Of a DNA stretch of 55,244 nt, positions 1-9,643 are shown piece after piece (the stretch's first letter is position 1; each line of letters starts with the position of its first letter). The stretch covers positions 1 to 55,244 of the forward strand of contig NZ_CAHJWJ010000021.1 in the NCBI RefSeq assembly GCF_903642285.1, given 5' to 3'. This DNA comes from Sphingomonas bacterium. GTDB taxonomy: Bacteria; Pseudomonadota; Alphaproteobacteria; Sphingomonadales; Sphingomonadaceae. The notes beneath the pieces are model-generated. The model ran no database searches. It was not told the DNA's origin and worked only from the letters and a program-made list of their open reading frames with translations. Both the position numbers and the translations under genes were made by a program.

Positions 1-2
1 CG

Positions 3-179
3 CGCGATCAGGCGCGGCAGGGTTATCAGGGCGGCGTGCTGGCGCTTGTCGACGTGCTCGACGCCGATCGCGCTTTGCTCGATGCGTCGGACCGGCTCGC
101 CGGTGCCCGCGCCGACACCGCGCGCGCGTCGGTCGCGGCGATCCGCGCGTTGGGTGGCGGTTGGGAGACGAGGAGCTGA
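3..179 (+). CDS. Outer-membrane efflux protein (NodT/TolC type), C-terminal end only
   Basis: Only the last 58 codons lie in the window; the gene enters from the left edge. The visible part has the alpha-helical tail of TolC/NodT outer-membrane channels: a YQGGVLALVDVLDADRALL stretch followed by an Ala/Arg-rich helix ending in ALGGGW, the usual C-terminus of NodT-type lipoproteins. Such proteins form the outer-membrane exit duct of RND or MFS tripartite pumps. A TetR-type regulator overlaps its 3' end on the same strand, a common arrangement for a drug-efflux operon. Whether the rest of the gene is intact cannot be seen. Confidence 0.8.
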   Translation, partial: RDQARQGYQGGVLALVDVLDADRALLDASDRLAGARADTARASVAAIRALGGGWETRS

Positions 180-602
180 CACGGCGGAGCCGACTCAGAA
201 GGAACGCACGCGCGCCCGCATCCTCGACGAAGCGGCAAAGGCGATGCGCGAGCACGGTTCGGAGGCATTGGCGTAGCGGCGCTGATGAAGCGTGCCGGGC
301 TGACTCACGGCGGCTTCTATGCGCATTTCCAGGATCGCGACGACTCGGTCGCGCATGCTGTCGGCCGCATGTTCGACGATAGTGGCCGCATGCTCGACCA
401 CCATCTCGGGCGGCAAGATGCGGCAGCGGGTCTTCGCACGCTGATCGACTATTATCTGTCCGATGAGACGCGGCTGGCGGCGGATCGCGGATGCCCGCTG
501 CCAGGCCTGAGCGGCGAGGCGGGGGTAGTGCTCCGTTTCAAAGCGCCGCTTCGAGCCAACTTTCAAGCCGCCGCTCAGTGCGACAGCGGCACTACCTCTT
601 AA
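154..602 (+). pseudogene. TetR-family regulator, frameshifted and truncated
   Basis: A possible GTG start at 154 reads the first helix of a TetR DNA-binding domain (TRARILDEAAKAMREHGSEA) and then stops at 274-276. The next frame resumes at about 270 with the rest of the helix-turn-helix (GVAALMKRAGLTHGGFYAHF), so about one base has been lost or gained near 265-275. The ligand-binding domain begins normally, but after CPLPGLSGEA it drifts out of family-like sequence and stops at 602, far short of the usual 190-200 residues. The end meets the convergent S9 peptidase fragment. The gene lies just behind an efflux protein, so it probably once controlled that pump. It is probably non-functional unless the frameshift is a sequencing error. 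Confidence 0.7.
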
Positions 603-2050
603 TGATCGTCGTTCGCCGCCAGCGCTGGCGGCGCGGTGCTCAGGCCGGAGACGTTTGCGGTGCCGGCCCGTATCTGAGCGGTCGAAGCCTTCACGGCGTC
701 GCCGATCGGTTCGGCGCGCCCGCCAAGGCATGGTGCCAGAAAGTTCTCGGCGACCGCGTTGAATGCGATCGTGTTGACGGGACGCGCGAAGCCGTGGCCT
801 TCGTCGGGAAACACGACGTAGGTCACCGGGATGTGCTTGCCCGCCATCGCCGCCACGATCTGGTCGCTTTCACGAACGTTGACGCGCGGATCGTTCGCGC
901 CCTGCCCGATCAGGAGTGGACGTTGAATTCGATCGGCATAGGTCAGGGGGGATCGTTCCTTCAGCATCGCCCTGCCGACTTCGGTAGTTGGATCACCCAT
1001 CCGCTTGTACATCTGCGTGCGGCCTGCCTCCCAATAGGCGGGGATCGTCTGCAGGAGCGTGAACAGATTCGATGGTCCGACAATGTCGACCCCGCACGCG
1101 AACTCGGTCGGCGTGAACGTCATGCCCGCCAGCGTGGCGTATCCACCATACGAACCACCCATGATCGCAACCTTGTCCTTGGTGGTCACACCGTGGGCCA
1201 CCGCCCAGGACACGGCGTCGAGCAGGTCGTCGTGCATCTTGCGGCCCCATTGCAGATCGCCCGCATTAGTGAAGCCTTTGCCGAAGCCGGTCGATCCGCG
1301 ATAGTTGACGTTGAGCACGGCGTATCCGCGGTTGGCGAGCCACTGGTCATAGCCATTGTAGCCATAGCCGTCCCGCGCCCATGGACCGCCGTGCACGAAC
1401 AGGACCATCGGTACGGGCCGGCTGGGCTTGCCGTCGCCCGCGGGGTCGGCGATCTTCGGCAGAGTGAGGTAGCTCACCATCGAAAGGCCGTCGCGCGCGT
1501 TGATCACGACGGCATGCTGCGGCACCAGCGGCGCGCCGATCAGCTCGGGCCGACCGACGTAGAGCTGCTTCATCGATTTGCTGCTGCGATCGTAGACCCA
1601 GGTCGAGGCGGGCGCGCTGACCGGGTCGAAGGCAACGATCCATTTGTCGTCCGCATCGGTGCGCGCGCCGATGTAGAATTCGCCCATGTTACGTCCCTTA
1701 AGATACGCGAGGTCCGCCGCGACGGCACTGCCGACCGGCACGTATTCGTTGCGGAGATAGTCTACAGAATATGCCTCGATCCGCCCGGTCGTCGGGTTGA
1801 AGAGGCCACCGCCAATGTCCGCCTTGGCGTCCTGGCCGATGAGCGACATGGTGCCCGACGCGACGTCCTGCGCCATCAGGGCCGACGTGTCGCGTCCGCG
1901 CGACTCGGTCCAATACAGGGTCCTGCCGTCGGTGGTGAACCCGAGCGGCGACGTCGTGCCGGCGTCCTCAAATGGAATGGAGACGGTCGGCGAGGCCTCG
2001 ACCTTCCCATCCGCCATGCGGAAATAGTCGATGCCGCCATCGGCTGGCGC
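599..2050 (-). pseudogene. S9-family prolyl oligopeptidase, N-terminal part missing
   Basis: This is the C-terminal two thirds of a periplasmic-type S9 (acylaminoacyl/dipeptidyl) peptidase. Blades of the propeller are recognisable (TTDGRTLYWTESRGRDTSAL), followed by the alpha/beta-hydrolase domain with HGGPWARDGYG, the nucleophile motif GGSYGGYA, the acid in QGANDPRV and the histidine in DEGHGF. All three catalytic residues survive. The family is normally 650-700 residues with a signal peptide. Here homology begins abruptly at GGIDYF near 2045, where the sequence changes to a DUF6880 gene read in another frame. An ATG at 2155 lies in non-homologous sequence and is unlikely to be a true start. 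I treat this as a deletion-generated fragment; an assembly join is the alternative. Confidence 0.75.
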
Positions 2051-2866
2051 GATCGGCGGCCAGCAGCCGCTCGGCGATCGCCGCCGCGATCGCGGGGTTG
2101 GCGCGTTCCACGTCCGAATAGCGGCCCGCGAACCCATCGACATCGCCAAGCGCATCGGCGATCTCGGTCAGTGCCGAGCGGACGAGGCGCCCATGACGAC
2201 CCCGCTCGTAATCGTCCTGGTAGATCGGCCCGCGCGTACTCAACCCGACTACCCGGCGTTCGCCGCTCACGGCACGCGTGGGGGCGTTGGCCGCCAACTC
2301 CTCAAACTGGGCCTTGAGCCGGATCAGCCCATCAGGCCCGAGCGCCTTGCCGTCAGGCTGATCAAGTGGTCGAACTGTCCATAGTCGTTCGCGCAGACCG
2401 CCGCGAACACTCGATCGGCCAACGTGCTCACCGGCTGGCCGGCTTCGGCGGCGATAGCGCCGAGATCGCCCCGTGCTGAAGCGATGACGCTGCCGATCGC
2501 GCCGTTGCTGTCGTCGCACCGCTCGTAGATCGAGGGTGCCATCTCCAGCATGCGCCAAAGAAGGTCGAAAGCCTCTTGGGGGCTCGTCGCTGCGACATGG
2601 GCGGCGATCGCCTCGCGTTGCGCCTCGAGGTCACGGGCGAGTTCCTTGACCTTGCGCCAGTCGATGAACGAGCGCGATTTGGCTATGGAGACGAGCCGCT
2701 TGCGGATCTCACTCGCGACGTCACCCCCGCCGCGGCTCGCCAGCTCCAGCCGCAACCGGCGCTTGGTCGCCGCGTCACCGACGGTCACGTCGAGCAACAG
2801 CTCCGCCAGGCGCTCGGCTCCAAGCGCAGCGAGGTTCTTCGCAATCAGCGTCGTCTCGGATGGCAT
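2040..2866 (-). pseudogene. DUF6880 protein, frameshifted and 3'-truncated
   Basis: From ATG 2866 the protein reads like the uncharacterised DUF6880 family: AKNLAALGAERLAELLLD, then KRRLRLELA, RSFIDWRKVKELARDLE and YERCDDSNGAIG. Around 2340-2400 the reading frame changes. The family sequence continues in another frame (ALGPDGLIRLKAQFEELAA, then GPIYQDDYERG and ALTEIADALGDVDGF) until AAIAERLLAADR near 2050, where it is replaced by the S9 peptidase fragment. About the last quarter of the family is absent. The function of DUF6880 is unknown. The 236 bases upstream (2867-3102) hold no gene I can support. Confidence 0.65.
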
Positions 2867-3102
2867 GCCCTTTCGTCACTATCAGGGCTCTATCCGTCAA
2901 GTGGCGCGAACCGTCGGAGACCAGCTGACGCCGTGTGAGGCGGCTGGCTCGGAAGGACGGAGTTCGACCGGCGCCATGCCGTTCGGCGGGCTCGACGAAA
3001 CGCGCCGCTCGGCAGACGTGAACGAAAGGCCGGAGTTCGGGAGCGGTAAACTGACCCTGAACGGCGGGACCTGGGTCAGAAGCTTCGTTCGCGTTTATCC
3101 GT

Positions 3103-3743
3103 CTACCCCGTGGTGGATGGCGAGCAGCCCGTCGGGTGGTGGTCGCATTCGGAAAGGTAGCTGCCCGCACCTGGCGCGACGCGGCGCAATTCCTGGACCG
3201 CGGCCGTCATACGGGCGGCGTCGTCACGGGCGTCGGTGAAATCGGGTGGCGTGAGGTAGGCCGAACGGCCGTCCATAGCGACGATGGCAAGCGCGAAGGC
3301 GTCCAGCACCTGCGGATTCATCGCGGGCGCGCGCGAAGCCGCGATCGCCTCCGCGGCGCGCCCGCAAGTCCCTTGTTGAAGTGAAGCGTCGTCGACCAGC
3401 GCCGGCTGGCGGCGAACCACGCGTCTGCAAACCGGGCGCGCTCGCCGGGCCGTAGCAGCGAGGGCAGCCAGAGCGAGTGGTAGCCATGCCAGAAAGCGCC
3501 TGCCTCGAAGGTGTTTCCGGTCCACCACCAATCCCCCGGCCGTGCGCCGGGCCGGCTGTCCACTGTCAGGACGGAGGTCAGGTGCTCGCACAGGAATGCC
3601 TCATCCCACAGCCGCTGCGCCGGGAGGGTCGCGACCAGCAGCGGTGCCTCGACTTGGTAGTCGTTCGAGTGCGCGGCGACGAACTCGGTCAGCGGCCGCC
3701 AGGCCTCGCGCGCCGTCGCCTCGTCGAGGTCCTGGAACAGCAT
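3103..3743 (-). pseudogene. FAD-binding (BBE) oxidoreductase fragment, frameshifted
   Basis: The fragment corresponds to the C-terminal third of a berberine-bridge-enzyme-like FAD oxidoreductase. Visible are WWWTGNTFEAGAFWHGYHS, then LHFNKGLAGA and, in a different frame, AAEAIAASRAPAMNPQVLDA, ending in RVAPGAGSYLSECD. The frame change is near 3358-3365. The terminal BBE motif (usually aromatic-rich, after the SEC/SES-type segment) is missing. The N-terminal FAD domain is also absent, since family-like sequence starts only at MLFQDL. Neither end therefore matches a complete gene. It belongs to the same run of broken genes as the TetR, S9 and DUF6880 fragments. Confidence 0.65.
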
Positions 3744-3834
3744 CAGCGATCAGGATCGCGAGGCGGGGCGGCCTCCTACCCGAGCACGCCATTCATGCAA
3801 CGTTGTTAGCGATTTTGATTGCCATTGAGGGCAA

Positions 3835-4911
3835 ATGGGCTGGCCGATTGTCTCGTCCTACGGCACAACGTATTCGATGGACCGCCCCTACCCAAGCGCC
3901 TCGTCCCGCCTCGTCATCTGCATCCCGGCACGCAACGAGGCGCGGGAGCTGCCCGGCCTCTTTGCCGCTCTCGAAGGCTTGAAGCCGGCAACGATCGCAC
4001 CAGCAAACGTTTGCCTGATGCTCGACGGCTGCACCGATGAAAGTGTAGCACTCACTGCGGCCTATCGGTCCCGCTCACGTCACCTGGTCCACCTGCATGA
4101 AAGTGCCGATGGCCACCCTTCCGCAGGCCGTGCACGGCGACGAGCCATGGAACTGGGCCTTGAGATCGCGGCACGTCCCGAGGATATTCTACTGACGACC
4201 GATGCCGACAGCCGCCCTTTGCCCGATTGGTTGGTAACCATGACTGCCGGATTAGCAAAGGCCGACGTCGTGGCGGGGAAGATCGTTCGCAGCAACGACC
4301 GTCCGAACCTGCTTCAGGATCGGCTTGAGCACTATTACGATGGGCTGTTCGCGCTCCGGCGGCACCTGGATCCGGTGCCTTGGGAAGCCGCAGCGACGCA
4401 TCACCATGTCGGTGGCGCGAACCTGGGCGTCGGCGTGCAGGCCTATCGTGCGCTCGGCGGGTTTCTGCCGTTGGAGCATGGCGAGGATGCCCGGCTGGTC
4501 GACGATGCCGCGCGAGCCGGCTTGCGCGTCCGGCGCGATGCCGTTTGCGTGGTACGCACGTCGGATCGCCGCCACGGTCGCGCCCAGCAAGGGTTGGCAC
4601 AGACGCTGCGGCAGCTGGACGGTGCCGACGCTTTGTCGATTCGCGTCGCTCATCCCGCTGACGTCGCTTGGCAGTACCGCATGCAGGCTGCCGCTCGCCG
4701 GGCTTTTCTTTCCGGTCGCCCGGAACAGGTCGCGGCCGACATCGGTCTGACCGAAGATCATGTCATCGGTGTCGCCCGCGACTGCCCGAATGCAGAAGCT
4801 TTTGCGATGCGGGTCGTGCCAGCTGCTCCCGGCGGGATGCGCGAGATCGGCTTACCCCAAGCCGAGGCCGCACTCGATCTGCTCGTCGCCCAGCGCCAGG
4901 CGGCGGCGTGA
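3835..4911 (+). CDS. GT2-family glycosyltransferase
   Basis: This looks like a cytosolic family-2 glycosyltransferase, 358 residues with no transmembrane segment. From ATG 3835, the Rossmann-like start VICIPARNE is at residues 27-35. Residues 64-70 are DGCTDES, 121-128 are TTDADSRP (the DxD-like metal/nucleotide-sugar site), 193-199 are GGANLGV, and 216-218 are GED, the usual acceptor/catalytic loop. A second ATG at 3877 is equally plausible because the GAGGG before 3835 sits only three bases from the start codon. The stop overlaps the next gene by GTGA, so the four genes from here to 7116 are probably one operon. The donor sugar and acceptor cannot be read from the sequence. Confidence 0.85.
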   Translation: MGWPIVSSYGTTYSMDRPYPSASSRLVICIPARNEARELPGLFAALEGLKPATIAPANVCLMLDGCTDESVALTAAYRSRSRHLVHLHESADGHPSAGRARRRAMELGLEIAARPEDILLTTDADSRPLPDWLVTMTAGLAKADVVAGKIVRSNDRPNLLQDRLEHYYDGLFALRRHLDPVPWEAAATHHHVGGANLGVGVQAYRALGGFLPLEHGEDARLVDDAARAGLRVRRDAVCVVRTSDRRHGRAQQGLAQTLRQLDGADALSIRVAHPADVAWQYRMQAAARRAFLSGRPEQVAADIGLTEDHVIGVARDCPNAEAFAMRVVPAAPGGMREIGLPQAEAALDLLVAQRQAAA

Positions 4912-5879
4912 CCGACCTGCGGCACGAGATCGCCCGCCGGAGCGCGGAGCTGGTATCGCTGGCCGATCCTGTCGACGCCGTGGCGCTGCTGGCGGTGTTG
5001 CGGCTACTCCACGGGACGGGCCGCCACGATTTGCCGCTTGGCCGCTTGTTTGAGGGGCATGTGGATGCGCTTCAGATCGTGTCGCGTTGCGGCAGTCCTG
5101 CCCAGATCGCCGTCCTGGCCGACATCGTCGCGGCCGGCGCGGCGCTGGGGGTGTGGAACGCGGACCTGCCCGGCGAGCCGTTGCAATTGGACGGGTTGCG
5201 GTTGACCGGCGGCAAGAGCTTCGCCTCCGGTGCCGGCATCCTGTCGCACGCCCTGGTCACGGTCGACGGCGATGGAGGACGTCAGCTGATCCTGATCGAC
5301 CTCGCGCGAACGCCGCCGCGCGTGGATCGCGATTTCTGGCGCGTCGTCGGGATGCAGCGATCGGCGACGCACATCGTCCACTGGGACGCCAATATCGAGG
5401 CGGGGGACTTAATCGGCGCACCCGGCGACTATGTCCGCGAACCATGGTTCAGCGGCGGCGCGCTCCGGTTCGCCTCAGTGCAGGCGGGCGGTATTGCGGC
5501 GCTGGTCGACCGCACGCGCGACCACCTCGTCGCGACAGGCCGCGCAGCCGATCCTCACCAGTCGGGGCGCCTGGCGGCGCTCTACGGTGTCGCCGAGGGC
5601 GCTGCAGGCGCGATCAGGACGGCGGCAGCAGGATGGTTCGGACCCGATCAGGAGCGTCTCTCACTGGTCGCCGCCGCACGCGTGGCGGTTTACGAGGCTG
5701 GAGGCCGTGCGCTCGGGCTAGCACAGGAAGCGGTCGGCGTTCAGGCCTTGTTCGTCGACCACCCGCTGTCGGCGAAGATTACCGATCTCTCCATGTATTT
5801 GCGCCAGCCCGGTCCCGACGCGCAACGCATGCTCGTTGGCGCGGCGGTCGCCGCTTCGATCTTGAGCCCCGCGCTGTGA
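4908..5879 (+). CDS. Acyl-CoA dehydrogenase-fold flavoprotein (short, atypical)
   Basis: The 323-residue protein starts at GTG 4908, overlapping the glycosyltransferase stop. The middle beta-domain signature of acyl-CoA dehydrogenases is recognisable (GGKSFASGAGILSHALVTV), followed by a helical C-terminal domain (QAGGIAALVDRTRDHL, then AAARVAVYEAGGRALGLAQ). Typical members have about 380 residues, and the N-terminal helical domain is short here. The partners (glycosyltransferase, deacetylase, N-methyltransferase) suggest a substrate other than an acyl-CoA. Flavoenzymes of this fold that oxidise amino-sugar nitrogens (the KijD3/DnmZ nitrososynthases) are known, and that is one possibility. I cannot identify a catalytic base with confidence. 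Confidence 0.75.
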   Translation: MTDLRHEIARRSAELVSLADPVDAVALLAVLRLLHGTGRHDLPLGRLFEGHVDALQIVSRCGSPAQIAVLADIVAAGAALGVWNADLPGEPLQLDGLRLTGGKSFASGAGILSHALVTVDGDGGRQLILIDLARTPPRVDRDFWRVVGMQRSATHIVHWDANIEAGDLIGAPGDYVREPWFSGGALRFASVQAGGIAALVDRTRDHLVATGRAADPHQSGRLAALYGVAEGAAGAIRTAAAGWFGPDQERLSLVAAARVAVYEAGGRALGLAQEAVGVQALFVDHPLSAKITDLSMYLRQPGPDAQRMLVGAAVAASILSPAL

Positions 5880-6529
5880 GACTGCGCGTCGGGCGACCAC
5901 GATGCGTGCTAGTGATCGCTCCCCACCCGGACGATGAGTCCATCGGCGCCTGGGCCTTGATGGCGCACCTGCGAAGTCGCGGCACGATGATCAGAGTGCT
6001 GGTGGTAACCGACGGTGCGGCGTCGCATCCAGGCAGCCGCCTTTGGCCGCGCGCCCGATTAATTCGCGAGCGGCAGCGCGAGACCCGACGCGCCATGCGC
6101 ATAATCGGAATAGGCGCGGGCGATGTGGCCTTCCTGGGCCTGCCGGACGGCGCACTCCCCAATGCCGCTGTCCTGGCGCGCCGACGCGTCGGCAGGGCGG
6201 TAACTTGCGCGCCAAGGCCCCTGCTCCTGATCGCCCCGGAAGTCGGCGACGATCATGCCGACCATCGCGCGACCGCACGTGCGGCCGCACAAACACGCGG
6301 TGCGGGCATTCGTCGTCTGGCCTATCCGGTCTGGCCTGCGGGGAGAAATTTGCGCGGCGCGCGGGCACTGATCCTGACCGGCCGGCAACGGCTCGCGAAG
6401 CGACAGGCCATTCGGAGCTACCGAACCCAGGCTGGTCGGATCACCGATGACCCGTCCGGCTTTGCGATGTCGCGCGCGCAAATTGCGGCCTTCAGCCGCG
6501 CGCGTGAGATGTTCGTGGAATGTCGCTGA
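5876..6529 (+). CDS. PIG-L family deacetylase
   Basis: The 217-residue protein starts at GTG 5876, again as a GTGA overlap with the gene before. It carries the hallmark zinc motif APHPDDES at residues 15-22 and the second ligand motif HADHR at 127-131. Both are standard for LmbE/PIG-L enzymes that remove the N-acetyl group from N-acetylglucosamine attached to a lipid or another carrier. No signal peptide or membrane segment is visible, so it probably acts in the cytoplasm. It sits between an acyl-CoA-dehydrogenase-like protein and a NodS-like methyltransferase. Deacetylation followed by N-methylation of an amino sugar is therefore a reasonable inferred order. Confidence 0.88.
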   Translation: MRLRVGRPRCVLVIAPHPDDESIGAWALMAHLRSRGTMIRVLVVTDGAASHPGSRLWPRARLIRERQRETRRAMRIIGIGAGDVAFLGLPDGALPNAAVLARRRVGRAVTCAPRPLLLIAPEVGDDHADHRATARAAAQTRGAGIRRLAYPVWPAGRNLRGARALILTGRQRLAKRQAIRSYRTQAGRITDDPSGFAMSRAQIAAFSRAREMFVECR

Positions 6530-7116
6530 TGACTCCGATCACGCTCGACGGCTTCGACGCCAAGTTCACGGACAACGCCGATCCCTGGGCAACCTTCACC
6601 GATGCCGATGAGGCACTAAAGCGTAGCGCCATCCTTCATGCGATTGGCCCGGGTCCAATGGGGCGTGTGCTCGAGGTGGCGGCGGGCAATGGCTCGAACA
6701 GTGCTGCCATCGCGCCGCGTACGCTTAGGCTGGACGCGACGGAAGCGACCGCAAGCGGCACTGCGCTGGTAGCCCGCGCCATCCGTTTTCGCGGCGCGCG
6801 GGCCCGCGCGAGCCAACTGTCGGTGCCCGGCCGCTTGCCACGCGACCGGTACGACATCGTCGTCGTCGCCGAGCTTCTCTACTATCTCTCGCCGATCGCC
6901 ATGGCGCAGACCGCACGCGACGTGGCAGCGGTGCTCAGACCCGGTGGCAAGCTGGTTTTGGCGCACCACCGCATCGACTTTCCCGACTTCGCGCAGCACG
7001 CCGCCTCCATTCAGCACCGGTTTCTAGCGGCATCAGGTTCCGCCTGGCGCGTGCGGCATGTGCGACAAACATGCCATTGGTCGGTGCTTGCCTGTAGACG
7101 GGTGAGCGCCGCCTGA
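6520..7116 (+). CDS. NodS-like SAM-dependent methyltransferase
   Basis: A class I methyltransferase of 198 residues with motif I EVAAGNGSN at 52-60 and YDIVVVAELLYYLSP in the motif IV region, then RPGGKLVLAH. The YYL segment and overall size match the NodS/nodulation-type family (PF05401), which N-methylates deacetylated glucosamine in Nod-factor synthesis. ATG 6520 overlaps the deacetylase by ten bases. An alternative ATG at 6529 gives a TGATG overlap and may be the true start. Last gene of the operon. No nodA, nodB or nodC is visible, so the product is not expected to be a real Nod factor. Confidence 0.78.
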   Translation: MSLMTPITLDGFDAKFTDNADPWATFTDADEALKRSAILHAIGPGPMGRVLEVAAGNGSNSAAIAPRTLRLDATEATASGTALVARAIRFRGARARASQLSVPGRLPRDRYDIVVVAELLYYLSPIAMAQTARDVAAVLRPGGKLVLAHHRIDFPDFAQHAASIQHRFLAASGSAWRVRHVRQTCHWSVLACRRVSAA

Positions 7117-7204
7117 CCACGCATTTGCGCTTGAGCTGAGCGAGGCGGCCAACACCCCATTCGTTAACGGCACCAAGGCAAAATTAGGTTCAACTGATTT
7201 CACC

Positions 7205-7228
7205 GCGGTTAAAGGCGTTTTTAACCGC
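7205..7228. promoter_or_regulatory. Perfect 9-bp inverted repeat upstream of the chemotaxis-type gene
   Basis: The arms GCGGTTAAA and TTTAACCGC are separated by six bases and end 21 bases before the ATG at 7250. It could be an operator, a leader hairpin, or a weak end signal for the preceding operon. There is no T-run of useful length after it, which argues against a classical terminator. Confidence 0.35.
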
Positions 7229-7249
7229 TATCCTCCTAGTTAACCCTGC

Positions 7250-8905
7250 ATGTCCGGATTTACGCGATCGATTGGAACTCCATCTCGCGAACGGACGTCA
7301 TTCCGCGTATTCCTTACTGACTGGAAACGTCTGTCCGATGCGACCGTGGCTGCGCAGATCCGCGCGGTCGGCACCAGCTACCCCTCGACGTTCGCGGTCA
7401 CGCTGGTCGCGATCGGGCTATTGGTTTACAGCGCTCTGAACAGCCCGCACCTGCTCCTTGTCTCGCTTGGTTCGATGGGCCTGTTATCGATCAGTGTCGC
7501 CACGCTCATTAGCTGGCGACGGAACGACGCTGTGTCGTGGTGCATCGCTGACGCCAATGCCGCTCAGCACCGCCTCTGCATGCAGGCGGCGGCCACCGCG
7601 CTTGGCTGGTACATCCTGCTTGCCGCAGCCGACTATGGCGCTGATGGCGACAACCGCACGCTTATCGATTGTGTCATGGCGGGTGTCCTTGCGGCGGGAG
7701 CCTTGCGGTATGCAGCAGTACCGCTGGCCAGCTTATGGTTCGTCATGACCAGCCTATTGTTCATCACCGTCTACACGTTCACGGTGGGACTGCCGCTACA
7801 GCTCCTCGTGCTCCTTGCTCTCTTCACGCTTTTGCTGATGAAGTCCGTTCTGGGGCAGGCGCGACTCTTCCTCGACAACCACCGAGCGGCCGCGGAACTG
7901 GTCCGTAACGCCGTTGCCCGCGAGCAGCACCGCGCCGAAGAGGATCGCGAAGCACTCGATAGAACGCGTGTCGATCTTGAGTTGCGCCAGGAAACCGAAC
8001 GGGTCCGCGATGTCGAACTCACCGCGATCGCGGAGGCCTTCGAGCGCTCGGTTGTGGAGCTGGTCGCTGACCTCGACGATCGGGCGCAGCGGGGCGGGAG
8101 CGACGCGGACGCACTTCCGACGCTAACCTCAGCGTCTGTTGAAGACTCGACGGTGTTGCTGACGCATGTCCGGGAGGCGACCGTCGACCAGGGCGAGCTG
8201 GCGCGCCACGCCGATGCGCTAGGCATTGCGCTTGTTCAGCTACACGAGCAGGTCGCCGAGCAGGCGCAAAGCGCCGAAAGCGTGCGCGACCGCTTCGTTG
8301 CCAATCAGGAAGCCGCAGGTCGGATGATCCGGCACGCTGGAGGGATCAGTCAGGTCGTCGACCTGATCACGGATATCGCTGTCCGCACGAACCTGCTCGC
8401 ACTCAATGCGACCATTGAGGCGGCGCGCGCCGGCGAGGCTGGCCGCGGCTTCTCGGTCGTAGCGCAAGAGGTCAAATCATTGGCGACTCAGACCAGGAAT
8501 GCAACGGCGGACGTGATGCGGCAGATCGAGGTGATGCGCGTGTCGATCGCGGAAGTGACCGATACGATGTCGGCGGTCGAGATAGGCTTCGGCTCGGTGC
8601 GTGCGATAACCGCTTCGCTCGAGGCAACCATGTCAGGCAAGCGCAGGCTGGTTGAGGCGTTGGCCAGCCGAACCAGCGAATCTACCGAGCTTCATGCGAC
8701 GCTGGATCGGGCCGCGAGCAAGGCAGCCGCGGTATCGGACGAAGCCAGCAGCCTCTCCGGAAATCTGAGCCGAACATCGGCTGACATCGCTGAACGTTGC
8801 GTCACGCTACTCGCAGCCACGAACGCCTTCACTCGCGACCTGCGTACTCCATCACGACAGGCGCCTGGAAAACGGGCCGACGACGCCGCATACATCAAAC
8901 TGTAA
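7250..8905 (+). CDS. Membrane-embedded methyl-accepting chemotaxis-type protein
   Basis: 551 residues. Residues about 40-210 contain several hydrophobic stretches (for example [16 protein letters not shown] and [16 protein letters not shown]) in pairs with short loops, and there is no periplasmic ligand domain. A charged coiled-coil linker follows from about 215 to 300. The C-terminal half is a chemoreceptor signalling domain, with the highly conserved hairpin tip [20 protein letters not shown] followed by [13 protein letters not shown]. No HAMP domain is evident. It should signal to CheA/CheW from the inner membrane and may sense a membrane-linked cue. A CheY-like receiver lies 1 kb downstream on the opposite strand. 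The gene stands alone. Confidence 0.88.
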   Translation: MSGFTRSIGTPSRERTSFRVFLTDWKRLSDATVAAQIRAVGTSYPSTFAVTLVAIGLLVYSALNSPHLLLVSLGSMGLLSISVATLISWRRNDAVSWCIADANAAQHRLCMQAAATALGWYILLAAADYGADGDNRTLIDCVMAGVLAAGALRYAAVPLASLWFVMTSLLFITVYTFTVGLPLQLLVLLALFTLLLMKSVLGQARLFLDNHRAAAELVRNAVAREQHRAEEDREALDRTRVDLELRQETERVRDVELTAIAEAFERSVVELVADLDDRAQRGGSDADALPTLTSASVEDSTVLLTHVREATVDQGELARHADALGIALVQLHEQVAEQAQSAESVRDRFVANQEAAGRMIRHAGGISQVVDLITDIAVRTNLLALNATIEAARAGEAGRGFSVVAQEVKSLATQTRNATADVMRQIEVMRVSIAEVTDTMSAVEIGFGSVRAITASLEATMSGKRRLVEALASRTSESTELHATLDRAASKAAAVSDEASSLSGNLSRTSADIAERCVTLLAATNAFTRDLRTPSRQAPGKRADDAAYIKL

Positions 8906-8989
8906 CGGACCGTTGAATTGCTGCAACGACCCACAAGCCGCCTCCTGCAGCCCTAAACAGCTTCCCGCAAGCGGACATCCGTTCATCTG

Positions 8990-9643
8990 TTGCTGCAGGT
9001 GTCGCAAACGCTGGCGAGCGGCAATCGGTCGCTGGCGCTGACGACATCGCTCAATCGATCGGGGCTCGCCAGCCAGGTCGATGTCCAGAACGCGGAGACG
9101 GTCGTAGCGCAGGTGCAGTCCGACATCGAGAACTACACGACGGTCATCGCGCAGGATCGCAACGCGCTTGACCTGCTCGTCGGCGCGCCGGTGACCGATG
9201 CATCGTTGCCGTCGTCTCTGGCCGACCTTCGAGCAGGCATTGGCATCGTTCCTGCCGGACTTTCCTCGGCAGTGCTCTTGCAACGGCCCGACGTCGTCCA
9301 GGCCGAGCACCAACTCATTGCGGCGAACGCGAACATCGGCGCGGCCCGGGCGGCTTTCTTCCCGACGATCACGCTCACGTCCGCGCTGGGATTCGCGAGC
9401 ACGGCGCTCAGTTCGCTGTTCACCGGCGGCGCGCTCAGCTGGTCGGTGGCACCGGCGGCTTCCGTGCCGATCTTCGGCGGCGCCACCAAGGGCAATCTGC
9501 AATATGCCAGGGCGCAGCGCGTCTATTACGTCGCCGAATATGAGAAGGCCATTCAATCCGCGTTCCGCGATGTCGCCGATGCGCTGGCACGGCGAGGTAC
9601 GATCCCTTACATCTTCGGCCATGACAGTACGCCTACGGAATAG
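8990..9643 (+). pseudogene. RND efflux outer-membrane protein (OprM/NodT type), both ends missing
   Basis: The internal part of a TolC-like efflux protein: SGLASQVDVQNAETVVAQVQ, then the conserved LLQRPDVVQAEHQL, ANANIGAARAAFFPTITL and APAASVPIFGGATKGNL. Family members have about 460-490 residues. Here about 190 N-terminal residues, including the lipoprotein signal, and about 50 C-terminal residues are missing. The best start is TTG 8990, in the middle of a helix. The frame ends in non-family sequence after FRDVADALARRGTI. It is not the same fragment as the one at the left edge, which is a C-terminus. I take it as a relic. Confidence 0.8.

Noticed and set aside
491..2317. 608-codon open frame on the plus strand
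   Set aside because: It is the reverse shadow of the S9 peptidase and DUF6880 fragments; its translation is rich in Arg, Val and His with no recognisable domain.
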